Shown here piece after piece: positions 1-5,885 of a stretch of 11,295 nucleotides of DNA. Position 1 is the stretch's first letter. Every line of letters begins with the position of its first letter. The notes under the pieces are model-generated. The model was not told the origin of the DNA. It was given only the letters and a program-made list of their open reading frames with translations, and made no database searches. The stretch comes from JALZAA01 sp036005605 (GTDB lineage Bacteria; Actinomycetota; Acidimicrobiia; IMCC26256; JACDBD01). Where the stretch lies: contig DASYQJ010000222.1 of NCBI GenBank assembly GCA_036005605.1, positions 1 through 11,295 of the forward strand, written 5' to 3'. A program made the position numbers and the translations under genes.

Positions 1-220
1 GCGAGCTCGCCTCCGCCTGAGACTCGTGCCGGACGTCGGTGTAGTGGCCCACTGCGAACACCACCAACAGACCCAGCAACAGACCATAGGCCGCCCCGAC
101 GAAAGTCAACGCAGACTGGTACTCCGGCGCCTCGTCGCGCGTTCTCCTGCGGTGCACCACCACACCCAGCGCGGCGGCGGCGGAGATCGCGCCCCAGAGG
201 ATCAGGACATGGACGATCAC
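1..220 (-). CDS. DUF4239 / bestrophin-like membrane protein, N-terminal fragment (runs off the left edge)
   Basis: I infer a minus-strand coding region from a GTG at 220-218 that stays open for 73 codons to the edge of the window. The peptide begins with a hydrophobic segment (residues 2-23, VIVHVLILWGAIS then Ala/Val-rich). A short basic/acidic linker with HRRRTRDE follows, then a second hydrophobic segment (about 38-59, including FVGAAYGLLLGLLVVFAVG), then HYTDVRHESQAEAS. Two N-terminal helices followed by a polar E/A-rich turn match the start of DUF4239 (bestrophin-like) proteins, whose function is unknown. No clear Shine-Dalgarno precedes the GTG, so the start is uncertain. The gene is divergent from the methyltransferase at 400. 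I see no convincing promoter in the 179 bp between them, only a short inverted repeat at 322-338. The family call rests on pattern memory of about 70 residues. Confidence 0.6.
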   Translation of the reverse strand, partial: MIVHVLILWGAISAAAALGVVVHRRRTRDEAPEYQSALTFVGAAYGLLLGLLVVFAVGHYTDVRHESQAEASS

Positions 221-399
221 GGTTGGAGCGCATGGACAAACATTGGGGACGGATGCTCTCCAGCCGCCGCGCCGTCGTCAAGCGCAGCCTCTGTCTGAGC
301 AAGTCTTCCGTCGTGGGCGCGACTGGTTTCGAGCCAGTGAATGCCTGACAATGAACGAACAGAGTGGCCCGAAGCCGGCCCAGTGATCAGGGGATGCCG

Positions 400-1248
400 A
401 TGAGTGATCACGTGGTCAATGTCGAACAGGCCGAGGAGTGGGACGGCCGCGAGGGCGACCATTGGGCACGGCACGCGGATCGCTATGACGCGCTGAGTCA
501 GCGGATCACCCCTCACCTCATGGAGACAGCGGCGGTGGGCACAACAGAACGCATCCTCGATGTCGGCTGCGGATGCGGTTTGACGACCAGAACCGCGGCA
601 CGCGCCGCAACCGCCGGCTCCGTCCTCGGAACGGACCTGTCAGCGGCAATGCTCCACGAGGCCGAGCGGCGGGCACGCGCCGAAGGGCTCACCAATGTGC
701 GCTTCGAACAGTGCGACGTGCAGGTCAACGCGTTCTCGCCCGCGGGCTTTGATCTCGCGATGAGTCGGTTCGGCGTGATGTTCTTCGAGGATCCGGTGGC
801 CGCGTTCGCCAACATCGCGTCAGCAATTCGGCTGGGCGGACGCTTGGTCTTCCTGTGCTGGCAAGACCTCGACCGCAACGATTGGATCATGGTCCCCGCG
901 GGTGGCGCGCTGTCCTACGTGCCGTTTCCCGACCTCGGTCCGGAAGACGCGCCCGGACCGTTTTCGCTCGCCGATCCTGATCGCATCCGGCGCGTCCTCA
1001 CGGACGCCGGCTTCGAAGATGTCGAGATCAGTGAGATCACCGAGCAGATGTTCTTGGGCGACAACGCCGTGGACGCCACCGAGTTCTTGCAGGGCACCGG
1101 AATGGCGCGCCTCCTGTTCGAAGGCGTCGACGCCGAGACCGAGCGGAAGGCCATCGACGCGGTACGAAACGCGCTCGAACCCCACGAACAGCCCGAAGGC
1201 ATCTGGCTCGGTTCGGCGGCCTGGCTGGTTGCAGCGACGCGCGCTTGA
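400..1248 (+). CDS. Class I SAM-dependent methyltransferase (Methyltransf_11/25 type)
   Basis: Cytosolic methyltransferase that uses S-adenosylmethionine; substrate unknown. In the 282-residue product the SAM-binding motif I is LDVGCGCG at residues 53-60. An acidic ribose-binding position lies in GTDLS (77-81), Asp106 follows in QCDVQ, and the post-II/motif IV strand is FDLAMSRFGVMFF (117-129). GGRLVF (146-151) is the usual motif VI region. The N-terminal E-W-D-G-R-E-G-D-H-W segment resembles actinobacterial UbiE-like methyltransferases. I chose ATG 400 because AGGGG at 389-393 sits 6 bases upstream. GTG 364 and ATG 394 are in-frame alternatives without as good spacing. The stop is 22 bases before the VOC gene, so the two are probably co-transcribed. 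The length is normal and no catalytic region looks broken. Methyltransferase is secure; substrate and pathway are not. Confidence 0.9.
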   Translation: MSDHVVNVEQAEEWDGREGDHWARHADRYDALSQRITPHLMETAAVGTTERILDVGCGCGLTTRTAARAATAGSVLGTDLSAAMLHEAERRARAEGLTNVRFEQCDVQVNAFSPAGFDLAMSRFGVMFFEDPVAAFANIASAIRLGGRLVFLCWQDLDRNDWIMVPAGGALSYVPFPDLGPEDAPGPFSLADPDRIRRVLTDAGFEDVEISEITEQMFLGDNAVDATEFLQGTGMARLLFEGVDAETERKAIDAVRNALEPHEQPEGIWLGSAAWLVAATRA

Positions 1249-1270
1249 GGAAGATGGCAGGCTTGTAGTC

Positions 1271-1636
1271 GTGGTCGCGCAGCTCGGTCTCGTTCTCGAT
1301 TGCCACGATCCGGAGACGCTGGCGACGTTCTGGTCGCAAGCCCTCGGCTACGACCTGATCGGCGGCGCTGGGAGCTACGTTCTCCTGCTCCCTCCGGGCG
1401 GGGAGCCGGGTCCGCAATTCCTGTTGCAGCGGGTTCCGGAACCGAAGCAGACCAAGAACCGGATGCATTTCGACATCCATGTCGTAGATATCGAGGCGGA
1501 AGCGTCGCGGCTCGTTGGCTTGGGCGCCGCGCGGGTCCAGCCGGAGGCCCTCTCCGAGCACGGGAACAACTGGGTGCTCCTCCGAGACCCCGAAGGCAAC
1601 GAGTTCTGCGTCTGCGACGGCGGGAGCGCCGCCTGA
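1271..1636 (+). CDS. VOC-superfamily (Glyoxalase_6-like) protein
   Basis: Small 121-residue vicinal-oxygen-chelate fold protein. It opens with a beta strand (QLGLVLDCHDPETLATFW), the usual start of Glyoxalase_6 domains. It continues with YVLLLPPGGE and then MHFDIHVVDIEAEASRLVGLGA, the second beta-alpha unit with the H-x-D-[IVL] signature. It ends with NNWVLLRDPEGNEFCV, the conserved D-P-x-G-N-E-F/L strand of the family. Such proteins are metal-dependent dioxygenases, lyases or antibiotic-sequestering proteins; this subgroup is mostly uncharacterised. The start is GTG 1271, with a weak GCAGG 9 bases upstream. The frame is open further upstream inside the methyltransferase, but those residues are out-of-frame shadow. 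It lies 22 bases after the methyltransferase stop, so one transcript is likely. Family call is confident, function unknown. Confidence 0.85.
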   Translation: MVAQLGLVLDCHDPETLATFWSQALGYDLIGGAGSYVLLLPPGGEPGPQFLLQRVPEPKQTKNRMHFDIHVVDIEAEASRLVGLGAARVQPEALSEHGNNWVLLRDPEGNEFCVCDGGSAA

Positions 1637-1668
1637 GCTGCTCATCCACTCGATCCTGTCCTAGCTCT

Positions 1669-1686
1669 AGTATTCAAATGAATACT
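1669..1686. promoter_or_regulatory. ArsR/SmtB-type operator palindrome
   Basis: An 18-bp inverted repeat has perfect 8-bp arms, AGTATTCA at 1669-1676 and TGAATACT at 1679-1686, separated by AA. An AT-rich TTCA-n-TGAA core is the usual look of ArsR/SmtB operators, and it stands out in this GC-rich sequence. It abuts and shares one base with the -35 hexamer of the downstream promoter, so a bound dimer would hinder RNA polymerase. The likely ligand is the ArsR-rhodanese protein encoded 34 bases downstream (autorepression, inferred). Confidence 0.8.
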
Positions 1687-1714
1687 TGACAAGGCTCTGC
1701 GCCGGCCGTACGTT
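1686..1714 (+). promoter_or_regulatory. Promoter of the ArsR-rhodanese operon (leaderless transcript predicted)
   Basis: A perfect -35 TTGACA lies at 1686-1691 and is followed, after 17 bases, by TACGTT at 1709-1714, a TAnnnT-type -10. A start point 6-7 bases beyond the -10 falls at about 1720-1721, the GTG start codon itself. This explains why no Shine-Dalgarno precedes that GTG. Leaderless messages are common in actinobacteria. Confidence 0.7.
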
Positions 1715-1720
1715 GCAGGC

Positions 1721-2407
1721 GTGGGTTCCCGAGCGGCGAAGGACGCTCTCTTCGAGGCGCTGGCTTCGGTGGGCAAGGCGCTGTCGAGCGGACGGCGGGC
1801 GGAGATCGTCGATCTGCTGGCGCAGGGGGAACGATCGGTCGAGGACGTAGCGGCCGAGCTCGGGCAGAGCGTCGCCAACACGTCGCACCACCTGCGCAAC
1901 CTCGCTCGGGCAGGCCTCGTGCGCACTCGTCGCGAGGGCACACGCGTGATCTACGGGCTGTCGAGCGACGAGGTCATGGCGCTGTGGACGGTGGTGCGCG
2001 AGGTCGCCGCCGAGCACGTGGCGGAAGTCGATCGACTCGCGCAGGCCTATCTCGGGCAACAACACGGCTTGCAGCCCATCACTCGCGACGAGCTCGCTCG
2101 GCGCATCCGTCGCGGCGACGTGACGGTGGTCGACGTGCGTCCGGCTGCGGAGTACGACGCCGGGCACGTCGAGGGCGCCCGGTCGGTCCCGATCAGCGAG
2201 CTCAAGCGTCGGCTGAACGCGCTGCCACGCGACGTCGAGCTCGTGGCGTATTGCCGAGGCCCGTACTGCGTCTTTGCCGACGACGCGGTGCGCCTGTTGC
2301 GACGAGAGGGCTTCGAGGCGCACCGCCTCGAGGACGGGTTCCCGGAATGGAAACGAGCCGGGCTCCCGGTGATGGTCGGCGCAGCACCCGGAGGTGCAGA
2401 GTCATGA
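1721..2407 (+). CDS. ArsR/SmtB-family repressor fused to a C-terminal rhodanese domain
   Basis: A 228-residue transcription factor and probable autorepressor of its operon. Residues about 10-85 form an ArsR winged helix: SVEDVAAELGQS (39-50) and VANTSHHLRNLARAGLV (51-67) are the helix-turn-helix, and TRREGTRVIYGL is the wing. Residues about 115-220 form a rhodanese domain, with VVDVRPAAEYDAGHVEGA (136-153), the active loop CRGPYC (178-183) and DGFPEWKRAGLPV at the end. The only two cysteines are C178 and C183, both in that loop. The DNA-binding domain has no cysteine pair of the ArsR, CadC or BigR/SqrR kind. I infer that the inducer, perhaps a sulfane-sulfur or oxyanion species, is sensed by the rhodanese. 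The start is GTG 1721, at the predicted transcription start. The stop overlaps the next ATG (ATGA, 2404-2407), which implies translational coupling. ArsR-rhodanese fusions are a known architecture with few characterised members. Confidence 0.9.
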   Translation: MGSRAAKDALFEALASVGKALSSGRRAEIVDLLAQGERSVEDVAAELGQSVANTSHHLRNLARAGLVRTRREGTRVIYGLSSDEVMALWTVVREVAAEHVAEVDRLAQAYLGQQHGLQPITRDELARRIRRGDVTVVDVRPAAEYDAGHVEGARSVPISELKRRLNALPRDVELVAYCRGPYCVFADDAVRLLRREGFEAHRLEDGFPEWKRAGLPVMVGAAPGGAES

Positions 2408-3180
2408 CCGAAGCGTTGCCGGTCGACGCAGAGCAACTCCGCGAAGAGGTGCAGAGCAAGTACCGCGGCGTAGCGACGACGCCACACGCGACGTACCACT
2501 TCCACACCGGACGGGTGGCAGCCCGGCGCCTCGGGTACGACATGTCAGTCGTCGATTCTCTGCCGGAGCGGGCGGTCGAGTCTTTTGCTGGTGTCGGCAA
2601 CCCATTCGAGCTGCGCGCGCTCGAACCAGGCGAACGGATCGTGGACGCCGGTTCGGGCGCGGGCTTCGACTCGTTTGTCGCCGCTCGACAGGTCGGCACG
2701 GACGGTTGCGTCGTGGGCATCGACATGACGCCCGAGATGCTCGACAAATCGAGCGCGACCGCAGAGATCCTCGGCCTGCAGAACGTGGAGTTCCGCAAGG
2801 GGCTCCTGGAGGCAATGCCGGTCGAAGACGACTGGGCCGACGCCATCATCTCGAACGGGGTGATCAACCTGTGCCCCGACAAACGCGCCGCGTTCGGTGA
2901 GATCCGCCGTGTGCTTCGACCCGGCGGTTACCTCCAGTTCGCCGATATCGCCAACGGCAAACCGGTGCCCCCCGAGGCGTTACGCGACATCGACCTGTGG
3001 ACCGGCTGAATTGCCGGTGGCCTGCCGTGCGCAGGCTGGAAGGCGATGCTCGTCGAGATCGGTTTCGTCGACGTCAGTATCGGCGATCCCGTCGACACGT
3101 TCGGTGGTTCGGAGGGTGAGGAGAAGGCTCGGGCATACGAGGTGTTCGGCTACTCCTTTCTCGCCCGCAATCCAGAGTGA
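2404..3180 (+). CDS. ArsM-like SAM methyltransferase, putative selenoprotein (Sec at in-frame TGA 3007-3009)
   Basis: A 258-residue class I methyltransferase related to arsenite methyltransferases. Motif I is VDAGSGAGFD (80-89), the acidic loop GIDMTPEML (105-113), then ISNGVINLCPDK (149-160) and LRPGGYLQFADI (171-182). Residue 202 is TGA, in DIDLWTG-Sec-IAGGL, where homologues carry the conserved Cys of W-x-G-C-[IV]-[AS]-G. The same frame then continues without a break (PCAGWKAMLVEIGFVD, then DPVDTFGG, then KARAYEVFGYSFLA) to TGA 3178-3180. A SECIS-like stem-loop starts at 3010. Reading through also shrinks an odd 190-base operon gap to 19 bases. The other two ArsM arsenic-binding cysteines appear absent: G-C-G-N-P reads GVGNP (63-67) and the C-terminal Cys is missing, so arsenite need not be the substrate. 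C209 lies seven residues after Sec. It starts at ATG 2404, overlapping the regulator's stop. The alternative is a recent nonsense mutation, which I consider less likely. Confidence 0.82.
3007..3009 (+). other. In-frame TGA, predicted selenocysteine codon (Sec202)
   Basis: The TGA replaces the family cysteine in the W-T-G-x-I-A-G motif. Reading frame and homology are continuous on both sides, and a hairpin begins at the very next base. A Cys TGC or TGT codon differs from TGA by one base, so a point mutation to stop must also be considered. Selenocysteine insertion would need selA, selB, selC and selD elsewhere in the genome; none is in this window. Confidence 0.75.
3010..3047 (+). promoter_or_regulatory. 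Candidate bacterial SECIS element
   Basis: The structure starts immediately after the TGA. A lower stem of 6 pairs joins ATTGCC (3010-3015) to GGCGAT (3042-3047), with one T-G wobble. It is followed by an internal loop (GG 3016-3017 / GAA 3039-3041), two wobble pairs (3018-3019 with 3037-3038), and a perfect 6-bp upper stem, GCCTGC (3020-3025) with GCAGGC (3031-3036). The apical loop is CGTGC (3026-3030). The loop begins 16 bases after the TGA and has G at its second position followed by T. This fits the usual bacterial SECIS rules (about 16-37 bases from the UGA, G among the first loop bases, stable upper stem). Found by eye; no folding energy was computed. Confidence 0.7.
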
Positions 3181-3199
3181 CCGTTCGGGAGACTTCGGT

Positions 3200-4564
3200 T
3201 TGACCGCGACTTCCACAGGAACGGTGCATGCGCTGGCGGACGAGGCACTCGGCAACACCTCCTACCTCATCGAGTTGGGCGGCGGGCGCGCGGCCTCGGT
3301 GGATCCGCGCCGCGACATCGATGATCACATCGAGTTGGCCGACCGTCTCGGGCTGCGTCTGATCGCGGGGCTGGAAACCCACCTGCACGCAGACTTCGTG
3401 AGTGGCAGCCGCGAGCTCGCCGAGCGGACGGATGCCGACGTGTACGCGGCGCGCGACGCATTCCTCGAGTACGGACACCGCGGGCTCGCCGACGGGGACG
3501 AAGTCTCGCTGGGCGACGTCGTCGTGCAGGCGTGGGGAACGCCGGGCCATACGCCCGAGCATCTGTCGTACCTGCTGCTGGTCGACGGCGCCCCGACCGC
3601 CGTCTTCAGCGGCGGCTCGCTCATCCGCGGCAGCGCAGCCCGAACGGATCTCATCGACGCTGCCGACACCGAACGATGGTCACGAGAGCAGTTCCGCAGC
3701 GTCCAGCGACTCGGCCGGCTCCCCGGGTCTACTGCGCTTTGGCCCACGCACGGCGCAGGGTCCTTCTGCGCAGCCGCCCCTGGACAGGCGCCGGCCGGCA
3801 CCATCGGGGACGAACGCGCCGCCAATCCGTTGCTGCGCATCGATGACGAGGACGCGTTTGTCCGCGCCCTCCAGGCTGGCTTCGGCAGCTTTCCGCCGTA
3901 CTTCTTGCGTCTGCGCGACGCGAACCGGCGCCCGACGCTTCTCCGCGAGCTCGCACTCCCCCAGCCGCTCGACCCCGAGACGGCGCACTCGTTCCTGACG
4001 CAGGGTGCTTGGCTCGTGGACGCCCGCCCGATCCATGCCTGGGCGCGCCTCCACCCGGAGGGGGCGGTCTCGATCGAGCTGCGACCCGCCTTCGCCTCCT
4101 GGCTCGGCTGGGTGATTCCGTTCGGCGCGCCGATCGTGTTGCTCGTCGACGATGCCGACCGCGCCGACGCCGTGCGGCTGGCACGACGCATCGGCTACGA
4201 CCGCGTCCTGGGCTGGATCGACGGCGGTATCGACGCCTGGACCGCCGCCAACCTCCCCACACAATGCACTGAAGAGACCGACGCGGCCGGAGCCAACCGT
4301 CGGATCGCAAGCGGCGCGGCTCTGGTCGACGTCCGCCAATCCGCCGAGCTCGAGAAGGCACGAATCCCTCACGCCGTGCACATCGAGCTCGGCGACATCA
4401 TCGCCGGACGCACCCCGGACGCCAACGAGGCCGTCGTGTTCTGCGGCCACGGTGAGCGTTCGGCCACGGCGGCCAGCCTCCTCGAACGCCGGCGCATCAA
4501 GGCCGTCAACCTCGTCGGCGGGATCGGCGCCTGGGAAGCCGCCGGGTGGCCGATCCATCAGTGA
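3200..4564 (+). CDS. MBL-fold (ETHE1/persulfide-dioxygenase-like) protein with two C-terminal rhodanese domains
   Basis: A 454-residue cytosolic protein. The metallo-beta-lactamase domain (about 8-250) has ETHLHADFVSG (59-69, H-x-H-x-D) and TPGHTPEHL (114-122, second metal His117), then FSGGSLIRGSAARTDL (136-151). ETHE1-type persulfide dioxygenases read F-T-G-D there, with the Asp as iron ligand; here it is Gly139, so the metal site is atypical. The first rhodanese (about 265-352) has LVDARPIHAW but VLLVDDADR instead of a cysteine loop, so it should be inactive. The second (about 365-454) has LVDVRQSAELE and a good active loop, FCGHGERSA, with C415. Together these suggest handling of persulfide, thiosulfate or a similar sulfane-sulfur compound (inference). 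The start is TTG 3200, with GGGAG at 3187-3191 eight bases upstream; GTG 3224 is an alternative with poor spacing. It begins 19 bases after the selenoprotein stop, and its stop overlaps the transporter start. Confidence 0.88.
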   Translation: MTATSTGTVHALADEALGNTSYLIELGGGRAASVDPRRDIDDHIELADRLGLRLIAGLETHLHADFVSGSRELAERTDADVYAARDAFLEYGHRGLADGDEVSLGDVVVQAWGTPGHTPEHLSYLLLVDGAPTAVFSGGSLIRGSAARTDLIDAADTERWSREQFRSVQRLGRLPGSTALWPTHGAGSFCAAAPGQAPAGTIGDERAANPLLRIDDEDAFVRALQAGFGSFPPYFLRLRDANRRPTLLRELALPQPLDPETAHSFLTQGAWLVDARPIHAWARLHPEGAVSIELRPAFASWLGWVIPFGAPIVLLVDDADRADAVRLARRIGYDRVLGWIDGGIDAWTAANLPTQCTEETDAAGANRRIASGAALVDVRQSAELEKARIPHAVHIELGDIIAGRTPDANEAVVFCGHGERSATAASLLERRRIKAVNLVGGIGAWEAAGWPIHQ

Positions 4565-5826
4565 GCGCGACCGCGGTCGGCAGGCCGCGGCTCGGCCTCG
4601 CCGCCAACTGGCGCCAGTTCACGCTCCTCGTCGTCGTCAACGCGTTCGTCGGGGCCATGGTCGGCACCGAGCGCACTGTGCTGCCTTTGCTCGCGCGGCG
4701 CGACTTCGCCGTTGCTTCCGCGTCGGCGACCCTCTCGTTCCTCGTCGCCTTCGGTCTCGTCAAAGCGGCAACAAATCTCGCCGCCGGCCACTTCTCCGAC
4801 CGCTACGGGCGCAAACCCTTGCTCGTCATCGGGTGGGTCGCGGCCCTCCCGGTCGCGCCGATGATCATCTGGGCGCCGAGCTGGTCCGTCGTCGTCGCCG
4901 CCAACGTGTTCCTCGGCATCAACCAGGGCCTGACCTGGTCGACCACCGTCATCATGAAAATCGATCTCGCCGGCCCGCGCCGTCGCGGGCTCGCGCTCGG
5001 CCTCAACGAAGCCGCCGGGTACGGCGCGGTCGCCGTTGCCGCGTTCGTCACCGGTGTGCTCGCCTCCCGTTACGGCCCTCGACCCGCGCCCTTCCTGCTC
5101 GGCATCGCAATCGCTGTTACGGGACTGGTCCTCTCGGTCGTGTTCGTGCGCGAGACCCGCGGCTACGCCGAAGAAGAAGCGCGCTCGCACCCCCGGCTTG
5201 AAGCCCCTCGACCGTTCCGCACCACGTTTCTCGAGACGACGCTGCGGGATCGGTCACTGTCAGCTATCTGCCAAGCCGGCCTCGTCAACAACCTCAACGA
5301 CGCGATGGTCTGGGGACTCGTCCCGATCTTCCTCGCACACGCAGGGCTTACGATCGGTCGCGTCGGCGTCATCACCGCCATCTATCCAGCGTCCTGGGGA
5401 CTCGCCCAACTCGCCACGGGCGCGTGGTCCGACCGCATCGGTCGAAAACCCCTCATCGTCGCCGGACTCTGGCTCCAAGCCGCCGGCATCTTCGGCTTCG
5501 TCGCAGCCGACGGATACTTCGGCTGGATCACCGCCGCCCTCGCGATGGGCATCGGTACCGCGCTCGTCTACCCGACCCTTCTCGCCGCCATCGGCGACCG
5601 CGCCCACCCCGCCTGGCGAGCCTCGGCCGTCGGCGTGTACCGCCTCTGGCGCGACCTCGGCTACGCGGCCGGGGGCCTCCTCGTCGGCATCACCGCCGAT
5701 GCCATCGACGAATCCGCCGCGATCATCATCGTCGGCATCCTCACCGCCGCTTCCGGGGTCATCGTCGTACTGCGTATGCACGATGCCCCCCGGCAGCCCA
5801 GCCGTCTTGCCTCTCTCCCGCGCTAG
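4561..5826 (+). CDS. MFS transporter
   Basis: A 421-residue integral membrane protein with the two-times-six helix pattern of the major facilitator superfamily. The loop 2-3 signature (motif A) is GHFSDRYGRKP at 76-86, and its second-half copy is GAWSDRIGRKP at 287-297. A long polar central loop (about 199-230, rich in E and R) separates the halves. Hydrophobic helices can be followed throughout, and there is a single cysteine (C237). As the last gene of the operon it would most simply export the methylated or otherwise processed product, or the toxic substrate. No GAPDH partner gene is present, so the ArsJ route is not suggested. I chose GTG 4561 because it overlaps the preceding stop as GTGA (4561-4564). 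GTG 4546 is an in-frame alternative adding five residues. Family certain, substrate unknown. Confidence 0.92.
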   Translation: MSATAVGRPRLGLAANWRQFTLLVVVNAFVGAMVGTERTVLPLLARRDFAVASASATLSFLVAFGLVKAATNLAAGHFSDRYGRKPLLVIGWVAALPVAPMIIWAPSWSVVVAANVFLGINQGLTWSTTVIMKIDLAGPRRRGLALGLNEAAGYGAVAVAAFVTGVLASRYGPRPAPFLLGIAIAVTGLVLSVVFVRETRGYAEEEARSHPRLEAPRPFRTTFLETTLRDRSLSAICQAGLVNNLNDAMVWGLVPIFLAHAGLTIGRVGVITAIYPASWGLAQLATGAWSDRIGRKPLIVAGLWLQAAGIFGFVAADGYFGWITAALAMGIGTALVYPTLLAAIGDRAHPAWRASAVGVYRLWRDLGYAAGGLLVGITADAIDESAAIIIVGILTAASGVIVVLRMHDAPRQPSRLASLPR

Positions 5827-5852
5827 CCCGGTCGGCAGCCGGCACAGTGGTG

Positions 5853-5883
5853 GGCGGTACTTGGGCTTGAGACACGTGCCGCC
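5853..5883. terminator. Possible bidirectional terminator hairpin between convergent genes
   Basis: GGCGGTAC (5853-5860) can pair with GTGCCGCC (5876-5883), with one wobble pair and a 15-base loop. It occupies the 59-bp gap between the MFS gene (plus) and the DsrE-like gene (minus). No U-tract follows on either strand, so intrinsic termination is only a suggestion. Confidence 0.35.
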
Positions 5884-5885
5884 TG

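Noticed and set aside
322..338. tRNA T-arm-like sequence, ACTGG-TTTCGAG-CCAGT
   Set aside because: The loop does not match TTCRA at the right position, and no acceptor, D-arm or anticodon arm can be assembled around it.
364..399. Earlier starts (GTG 364, ATG 394) for the first methyltransferase
   Set aside because: AGGGG at 389-393 is correctly spaced for ATG 400 but too close to ATG 394, and it is inside the longer form.
402..415. TGATCACGTGGTCA near-palindrome with a CACGTG core
   Set aside because: It lies inside the first codons of the methyltransferase and is imperfect. Codon content explains it.
2404..3009. Methyltransferase ending at TGA 3007-3009 as a complete 201-residue gene
   Set aside because: It would lack the conserved C-terminal third, leave a 190-bp gap in a tight operon, and ignore family-like sequence continuing in the same frame.
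2404..3180. Pseudogene by nonsense mutation
   Set aside because: No other lesion is seen, the downstream part is intact, and a SECIS-like hairpin begins at the next base. It is kept as the main alternative because Cys codons are one base from TGA.
3680..4558. Long minus-strand open frames opposite the MBL-rhodanese gene, and similar frames elsewhere
   Set aside because: They are high-GC shadow frames with R/S/P/A-rich, domain-free translations antisense to well-supported genes.
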